Origin: Blautia sp.
GTDB taxonomy: Bacteria; Bacillota; Clostridia; Lachnospirales; Lachnospiraceae
DNA: 45,334 nt
Reading direction: 5' to 3'
Assembly: GCA_021443885.1 (NCBI GenBank)
Contig: JABUSW010000334.1
Coordinates: 1 to 45,334 of the forward strand
Shown: positions 40,207 through 45,334 of the stretch, one piece after another
How the letters are laid out: each line of letters begins with the position of its first letter
How positions within the stretch are numbered: the stretch's first letter is position 1
Notes under the pieces: model-generated
The model's input: the letters and a program-made list of their open reading frames with translations, nothing else
What the model was told of the DNA's origin: nothing
The model's database searches: none
Translations under genes and position numbers: made by a program

Positions 40207-42363
40207 ATGAGTAATCAGAATGATAAAGACCCTAATGGAAAAAGACCAGATAAGAAAGACTCCGGACCAAACGGACCAAATAAAAAAAATCAGCAGACGC
40301 TCTTTGCGTTGTTGATCTGCCTGCTGGTCACATTGGTCTGCTTCAGCTTTTTTACTAATATGCTGAAGGACAATTCCAGTGAGATCACATATGACAAGTT
40401 TATCGATATGGTAGAAAAGGACCAGATCCTGGAGGTTACGCTGAAGGCAGACACTCTGGAGATCGTTCCAAAGAAACAGATTACGCAGTTCCGTGACACA
40501 GTCTATTACACAAATCAGATGGAAGATGAGACTGCATTGACAGCAAGACTTGCGGACACGAAGATCAAATTCCATTCGGAAAAACCGGACGCAATGTCCG
40601 AGTTTATTTCCATGATCCTTAGCGTTCTCCTTCCGACATTGCTTCTGTTTGGGCTTCTGATGCTGTTTATGCGTCGTATGGGAAAAAGCGGCGGCATGAT
40701 GGGAGTAGGAAAAAGCAAGGCAAAGGCTTATATTCAGAAGGAGACCGGTATCACGTTCCAGGATGTGGCAGGACAGGATGAAGCAAAGGAATCCCTGGAA
40801 GAAGTTGTAGACTTTTTGCACAATCCGGCGAAATACACTATGATCGGTGCAAAGCTGCCGAAGGGTGCACTGCTTGTAGGACCTCCGGGAACCGGTAAGA
40901 CACTTTTGGCGAAGGCTGTGGCAGGTGAAGCGCATGTTCCGTTCTTTTCATTGTCCGGTTCTGAATTTGTTGAAATGTTTGTGGGTGTGGGCGCTTCCCG
41001 AGTAAGAGATCTGTTTGAAGAAGCAAAGAAAAATGCGCCTTGTATTGTGTTTATCGATGAGATCGATGCAATCGGCAAGAGCCGTGATTCACGCTACGGC
41101 GGCGGAAATGATGAGCGTGAGCAGACATTGAATCAGCTTCTGGCAGAGATGGATGGTTTTGACACTTCCAAGGGACTTCTGATTCTGGCTGCCACAAACA
41201 GACCGGAAGTTCTTGATCCTGCACTGCTTCGCCCGGGCCGTTTTGACAGACGTGTCATTGTAGATCGTCCGGATCTGAAGGGGCGAGTAGATATTCTGAA
41301 GGTTCATGCAAAGAATGTAAAACTGGATGAAACGGTAGATTTTGATGAAATCGCTTTGGCAACCTCCGGAGCCGTTGGCTCTGATCTTGCAAATATGATC
41401 AATGAGGCTGCGATTCTTGCTGTTAAGAACGGAAGAAATGCAATCTCCCAGAAGGATCTCTTTGAGTCGGTTGAGGTTGTTCTGGTCGGTAAGGAAAAGA
41501 AAGATCGTATCATGAGCATTCAGGAGCGCCGCATTGTTTCTTATCATGAAGTGGGACACGCTCTGGTAAGTGCTTTGCAAAAAGATGCTGAGCCGGTTCA
41601 GAAGATCACCATCGTGCCCCGTACTATGGGAGCCCTTGGATATGTTATGCATGTTCCGGAAGAAGAGAAGTATCTGAATACCCAGAAGGAACTGGAAGCG
41701 ATGCTGGTAGGATACCTTGGCGGAAGAGCAGCCGAAGAGATCGTATTTGATACCGTCACAACCGGTGCCGCAAATGATATTGAACAGGCAACAAAGGTTG
41801 CCCGTGCAATGATCACGCAGTATGGTATGTCTAAGAAGTTCGGGCTTATGGGACTTGCAACCCAGGAGAATAAGTACCTGACAGGGAATATGGTATTGAA
41901 TTGCGGTGATGACACGGCGACAGAAATCGACCACGAAGTGATGATCCTCCTGCATGATTCCTATGAAGAAGCAAAACGTTTGCTTTCCGAGAACCGTATG
42001 GCATTGGATAAAATTGCAGAATACCTGATCAAGAAGGAAACCATTACCGGCAAAGAATTTATGAAGATTTTCCGGGCTGTCAAGAAAGGAATGGAGATTC
42101 CGGAGGATATTAATGAGTTACCGGATCCGGAAGACAAGAATAAGCCGGCAGGTAAGACAGAAGCAACATCCGAAGAGATTTCTGAAACTCCTGCAGCAAC
42201 AGCAATGGAGGGCATCGCTGAAACACCTGTAGAAGCGGCAGCGGAGGGCATCGTTGAAGCATCTGTCGAAACTGTTGCGGAAGGAATTGATGAAATACAT
42301 GCGGAAGCAGTTTCAGAAGGTAAGGAAGAAGCTTCGGGAAAAACAGAATCGAATGCAGAGTAA
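40207..42363 (+). CDS. ftsH: ATP-dependent zinc metalloprotease FtsH
   Basis: FtsH is a hexameric membrane AAA+ protease that degrades misfolded membrane proteins and some regulators. The 718 residues have an N-terminal cytoplasmic lead, membrane segments near 32-54 and 134-155 with a periplasm-facing domain between them, the AAA domain with Walker A GPPGTGKT (225-232), Walker [12 protein letters not shown] and the SRH '[21 protein letters not shown]', and the zinc site HEVGH (447-451). It is longer than the usual 600-650 residues because of an acidic tail of about 70 residues containing four imperfect 12-residue repeats (see findings). The ATG has a GGGAGGATT site. It lies upstream of uvrC by 39 bases. 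Confidence 0.97.
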   Translation: MSNQNDKDPNGKRPDKKDSGPNGPNKKNQQTLFALLICLLVTLVCFSFFTNMLKDNSSEITYDKFIDMVEKDQILEVTLKADTLEIVPKKQITQFRDTVYYTNQMEDETALTARLADTKIKFHSEKPDAMSEFISMILSVLLPTLLLFGLLMLFMRRMGKSGGMMGVGKSKAKAYIQKETGITFQDVAGQDEAKESLEEVVDFLHNPAKYTMIGAKLPKGALLVGPPGTGKTLLAKAVAGEAHVPFFSLSGSEFVEMFVGVGASRVRDLFEEAKKNAPCIVFIDEIDAIGKSRDSRYGGGNDEREQTLNQLLAEMDGFDTSKGLLILAATNRPEVLDPALLRPGRFDRRVIVDRPDLKGRVDILKVHAKNVKLDETVDFDEIALATSGAVGSDLANMINEAAILAVKNGRNAISQKDLFESVEVVLVGKEKKDRIMSIQERRIVSYHEVGHALVSALQKDAEPVQKITIVPRTMGALGYVMHVPEEEKYLNTQKELEAMLVGYLGGRAAEEIVFDTVTTGAANDIEQATKVARAMITQYGMSKKFGLMGLATQENKYLTGNMVLNCGDDTATEIDHEVMILLHDSYEEAKRLLSENRMALDKIAEYLIKKETITGKEFMKIFRAVKKGMEIPEDINELPDPEDKNKPAGKTEATSEEISETPAATAMEGIAETPVEAAAEGIVEASVETVAEGIDEIHAEAVSEGKEEASGKTESNAE

Positions 42364-42402
42364 GATCTAAGACGGGAATGGATATAATCCGAACAGAAAA
42401 AT

Positions 42403-44259
42403 ATGTTTCAAATAGAAGAAGAATTAAAGAAACTACCTGGAAAACCTGGCGTATATATTATGCATGGGGAAAAGGATGAAATCATATACGTAGGAAAAGC
42501 CGTCAGCCTGAAAAACCGTGTACGTCAATACTTTCAAAGCAGTCGTAATAAGGGTGTAAAAATTGAACAGATGGTGACCCACATTTCCCGGTTCGAGTAC
42601 ATTATTACGGATTCGGAGCTGGAGGCGTTGGTGCTGGAATGCAATCTGATCAAGGAACATCGTCCGAAATACAACACAATGCTGAAGGATGACAAGACGT
42701 ATCCTTTTATCAAGGTGACTGTCAATGAACCATATCCTCGTATCTTGTTTTCGCGCAGGATGAAGAAGGATAAGTCGAAGTATTTTGGACCTTACACCAG
42801 TGCAGGTGCGGTTAAGGATGTTATCGAGCTTACCAGGAAACTGTATCAGATACGTTCCTGTAATCGTATTCTGCCAAAGGATATCGGAAAAGAACGTCCA
42901 TGCCTGTATCACCATATGGGACAATGTGCCGCACCTTGTCAGGGATGGATCTCGCAAGAAGAATATCGAGAACATATCGATGGATTACTGCGTTTCCTGA
43001 ACGGTGATTTTCAGGGGACGGTTGAGGACCTGACGAAGAAAATGATGGCAGCCTCTGAAGCAATGAATTTTGAGGAGGCTGCTTCTTTGCGGGATCTGAT
43101 ACAAAGTGTAAAGCGGATTGGAGAACGACAGAAAATCACCGGATACCACCAGGAAGATAAGGATATCATCGCTGCTGCCATGGATGAGAGCGAAGATCTG
43201 CGGGAACAGGATGCTGTTGTGCAGGTCTTTTTTGTGCGGGATGGACGACTGATCGGAAGAGAACATTTTTTTCTGCATGTAGCAAAAGGGGACACAAAGG
43301 GACAGGTGATTTCCAGTTTTTTAAAGCAATACTATGCTGGAACCCCCTATATTCCGAAAGAGTTGATGGTACAAAGTGAAATAGAAGATGCAGAAGTAAT
43401 CGAAGAATGGCTGTCCGCAAGGCGTGGCCAAAAGGTATATATTCGGGTGCCTAAGAAAGGTACAAAGGAAAAACTGATGGAGCTTGCATTTGAGAATGCA
43501 AGAATGGTGCTTACGAAGGATCGGGAAAGAATCAAACGAGAGGAAGGACGTACGATAGGTGCCGTAAAAGAAATTGAAGGCTGGTTAAATCTGAAAAATA
43601 TACATCGTATGGAAGCTTTTGATATTTCGAATATCAGTGGATTCGAATCAGTAGGATCTATGGTAGTTTATGAAAAAGGACATCCGAAGAAAAGTGATTA
43701 CCGAAAGTTTCGTATCAAATCGGTGCAAGGCCCCAACGATTATGCCAGTATGGAAGAGGTATTGACCAGAAGATTTACCCATGAAAGTAATGGCGAATAT
43801 GATTCCTTTTCCCGATTGCCGGATCTGATATTAATGGATGGCGGACGCGGGCAGGTCAATATTGCACGAAAGGTACTGGAAAAACTCGGCTTGTCAATTC
43901 CGGTTTGCGGCATGGTGAAAGATGATCATCATAGAACGCGGGGCGTTTTTTTTAATAATGTAGAGATACCCATCGACACTTCCGGTGAAGGGTTTCATCT
44001 TGTCACAAGAATACAGGACGAGGCCCACAGGTTTGCAATTGAATACCATCGTTCCCTTCGAAGCAAAGACCAGGTAAAATCGATTCTGGATGATATCCCG
44101 GGGATTGGAGAAACCAGACGAAAAGCATTGTTAAGAAAATTCAAGTCCATAGAAGCGATCCGGGATGCATCACTGGAAGAGTTGAAAAACACGGAGTCTA
44201 TGAACGCTGCAAGTGCAATAAAGGTGCATGCTTTTTTTCACCCTGAAAAGGTGGAGTGA
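42403..44259 (+). CDS. uvrC: Excinuclease ABC subunit C
   Basis: UvrC makes both incisions around DNA lesions in nucleotide excision repair. The 618 residues show the N-terminal GIY-YIG nuclease ('[19 protein letters not shown]', residues about 14-32) with the following 'LKNRVRQYF'. Cysteines near residue 145-180 (the [21 protein letters not shown] segment) come next, then the UVR domain (about 200-235, '[13 protein letters not shown]'), the RNase H-like second nuclease ('[20 protein letters not shown]', '[12 protein letters not shown]') and a C-terminal helix-hairpin-helix ('[19 protein letters not shown]'). No strong ribosome site is visible before the ATG. A TATAAT-like sequence at about 42380 could be a -10 box without a matching -35. 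Confidence 0.97.
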   Translation: MFQIEEELKKLPGKPGVYIMHGEKDEIIYVGKAVSLKNRVRQYFQSSRNKGVKIEQMVTHISRFEYIITDSELEALVLECNLIKEHRPKYNTMLKDDKTYPFIKVTVNEPYPRILFSRRMKKDKSKYFGPYTSAGAVKDVIELTRKLYQIRSCNRILPKDIGKERPCLYHHMGQCAAPCQGWISQEEYREHIDGLLRFLNGDFQGTVEDLTKKMMAASEAMNFEEAASLRDLIQSVKRIGERQKITGYHQEDKDIIAAAMDESEDLREQDAVVQVFFVRDGRLIGREHFFLHVAKGDTKGQVISSFLKQYYAGTPYIPKELMVQSEIEDAEVIEEWLSARRGQKVYIRVPKKGTKEKLMELAFENARMVLTKDRERIKREEGRTIGAVKEIEGWLNLKNIHRMEAFDISNISGFESVGSMVVYEKGHPKKSDYRKFRIKSVQGPNDYASMEEVLTRRFTHESNGEYDSFSRLPDLILMDGGRGQVNIARKVLEKLGLSIPVCGMVKDDHHRTRGVFFNNVEIPIDTSGEGFHLVTRIQDEAHRFAIEYHRSLRSKDQVKSILDDIPGIGETRRKALLRKFKSIEAIRDASLEELKNTESMNAASAIKVHAFFHPEKVE

Positions 44260-44277
44260 TGGATGCAAAATGTAATC

Positions 44278-44307
44278 TTTACGAATGAATATCGAATGTG
44301 ATAAAAT
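44278..44307 (+). promoter_or_regulatory. Predicted promoter of hprK
   Basis: TTTACG (44278-44283), an 18-base spacer and TAAAAT (44302-44307) lie 37 bases before the ATG. Confidence 0.45.
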
Positions 44308-44344
44308 ACGAAATATAAATATGTTTTGCAAGTGAGGATGTATT

Positions 44345-45277
44345 ATGAAAGGTGTTGAACTGACAAAACTAGTTCTGGAAATGAATCTTACAAATCTTAC
44401 GCCGGAGATTCCGTTAGAGGATATTCTGATACTTACATCTGAAATCAACAGACCGGCACTTCAGCTGGCCGGCTATCTGGAGCACTTTGAAAATGAACGT
44501 GTACAGATTATCGGGTATGTTGAGTATACATACCTGATGCAGCTTGATGATGAAGACCGGATGTTTACATTTGAGAGATTTGTTTCGAGTAAAATACCCT
44601 GCGTTGTATTCAGTACAATGACGATACCATCGGAAGACATGCTGGAAATGGCAAGAAAATATAGTGTTCCGGTTCTGGCAACTGCCCGTACAACGTCTTC
44701 CCTGATGGCGGAATTGATTCGATGGCTGGGTGTTCAGCTTGCACCGTGTATTTCTATCCATGGGGTATTGGTTGATGTATATGGAGAAGGCGTTTTGATC
44801 ACCGGAGAAAGCGGTATCGGTAAAAGTGAAGCGGCCTTGGAACTGATCAAACGGGGACATCGTCTGGTGAGTGATGATGTTGTAGAGCTTAGAAAAGTCA
44901 GTGACGTTACTTTGGTTGGATCAGCACCGGATATTACAAGACACTTCATTGAATTGCGGGGTATTGGTATTGTCGATGTAAAAACACTGTTTGGTGTGGA
45001 AAGTGTAAAGGATACCTGTGCGGTGGATCTCGTTATAAAATTGGAAGAGTGGGATAAGGATAAGGAATATGACCGCCTGGGATTAAAAGAAGAATATACG
45101 GAATATCTTGGAAATAAAATTGTCTGTCATTCCCTGCCGATCCGTCCTGGAAGAAATCTTGCCATTATTGTTGAGTCGGCAGCTGTTAACCACAGACAGA
45201 AGAAAATGGGGTATAATGCCGCAGAAGAGCTCTACAAGAGAGTGCAGGCCAATATTGTTAAGAAGAGTGGTAAGTAA
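44345..45277 (+). CDS. hprK: HPr kinase/phosphorylase
   Basis: HprK phosphorylates HPr (and Crh where present) on Ser46 and reverses this with phosphate, controlling carbon catabolite repression in Firmicutes. At 310 residues it has the usual length. The N-terminal domain is followed by the catalytic half with the P-loop GESGIGKS (154-161), then 'LIKRGHRLVSDDVVEL' with the conserved acidic pair, the signature 'IELRGIGIVDVKTLFGV', and 'PIRPGRNLAIIVESAAVNHRQKKMGYNAA' near the C-terminus. The ATG follows a GTGAGGATG site. It is downstream of uvrC, the usual arrangement in many clostridia, where murB often follows; that gene would lie beyond the window edge. Its presence implies CcpA-type control of the sugar operons here. 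Confidence 0.97.
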   Translation: MKGVELTKLVLEMNLTNLTPEIPLEDILILTSEINRPALQLAGYLEHFENERVQIIGYVEYTYLMQLDDEDRMFTFERFVSSKIPCVVFSTMTIPSEDMLEMARKYSVPVLATARTTSSLMAELIRWLGVQLAPCISIHGVLVDVYGEGVLITGESGIGKSEAALELIKRGHRLVSDDVVELRKVSDVTLVGSAPDITRHFIELRGIGIVDVKTLFGVESVKDTCAVDLVIKLEEWDKDKEYDRLGLKEEYTEYLGNKIVCHSLPIRPGRNLAIIVESAAVNHRQKKMGYNAAEELYKRVQANIVKKSGK

Positions 45278-45316
45278 TTATAAAGAGGCAGGTAATTATT
45301 AAGAGATAAAGAAAAT

Positions 45317-45334
45317 GGAGGCTTATAAGCCTCC
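45317..45334. terminator. Palindrome at the window edge, probably the stem of a terminator
   Basis: GGAGGCTTATAAGCCTCC is a perfect palindrome ending exactly at the last base, preceded by AAAAT. A T-run beyond the edge would make it a terminator for hprK. Confidence 0.6.

Noticed and set aside
1-45334. CRISPR array, insertion sequence, prophage or conjugative element
   Set aside because: I saw no regularly spaced direct repeats and no transposase, integrase or phage gene; the coding content is ordinary chromosomal.

Overview
The window looks like a chromosomal segment of a monoderm anaerobe of the Clostridia, most likely Lachnospiraceae, and probably an acetogen. The evidence is Shine-Dalgarno sites of the AGGAGG type, PPi-dependent phosphofructokinase, HPr kinase next to uvrC, a YesM/YesN-type two-component system, MurT, and a MetF/MetV/RnfC2-type methylenetetrahydrofolate reductase of the kind known from acetogens. 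I saw no tRNA, rRNA, CRISPR array, transposase or prophage gene.

Layout. (1) 1-231: 5' end of a DUF4003-like gene, leftward. (2) 511-6197: purF-carA-carB, one tight nucleotide-biosynthesis operon with a terminator-like hairpin in its leader. (3) 6304-14722: carbohydrate genes: a TIM-barrel sugar isomerase, then (after a MATE transporter and the tRNA methyltransferase MnmM) an AraC regulator divergent from a CUT1 sugar ABC transporter (binding protein, two permeases, no ATPase) and a YesL-like protein. (4) 14940-16278: a small microcompartment operon of two EutS/PduU-type shell proteins and a EutP/PduV GTPase, driven by a consensus promoter. (5) 16405-18054: pfp, leftward. (6) 18055-18602: a gene-free stretch holding divergent promoters and a roughly 148-nt palindromic element with perfect 23-bp arms. 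(7) 18603-25015: an AgcS amino-acid:Na+ symporter, a MetV-RnfC fusion, MetV, MetF, a BMC-H shell protein, a 61-residue Cys-rich protein and a C39-like membrane-anchored protein, all rightward and closely spaced up to a terminator. (8) 25100-27548: murT (leftward, no gatD in the window) and a DUF445 gene. (9) 27670-38439: an L-arabinose-type locus: FGGY kinase, AraD, a YesN/YesM two-component system, and a YtfQ-YtfR-YtfT-YjfF-type CUT2 transporter with a second YtfQ-like binding protein at its end. (10) 38589-45277: a DUF1846 gene (leftward), then ftsH, uvrC and hprK.

How the genes work together. The MTHFR set would reduce methylene-THF to methyl-THF with NADH entering through the RnfC domain. 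The symporter immediately upstream could bring in glycine or alanine, and glycine cleavage would supply methylene-THF, but that link is inference. The shell genes next to the MTHFR genes, and in the separate EutS/EutS/EutP operon about 3.7 kb upstream, form an incomplete microcompartment set: no vertex protein, trimer shell protein or aldehyde dehydrogenase is present, so they would have to join a compartment encoded elsewhere or do something different. In the pentose locus the two-component genes are fused by abutment or overlap to the catabolic genes and face the transporter, which suggests sugar-responsive control of uptake and of ribulose phosphate metabolism.

The most interesting points are the MTHFR/BMC association with its Cys-rich small protein, the MetV domain duplication, the palindromic element, the two YtfQ paralogues, the binding proteins without a lipobox, and a MurT without GatD.
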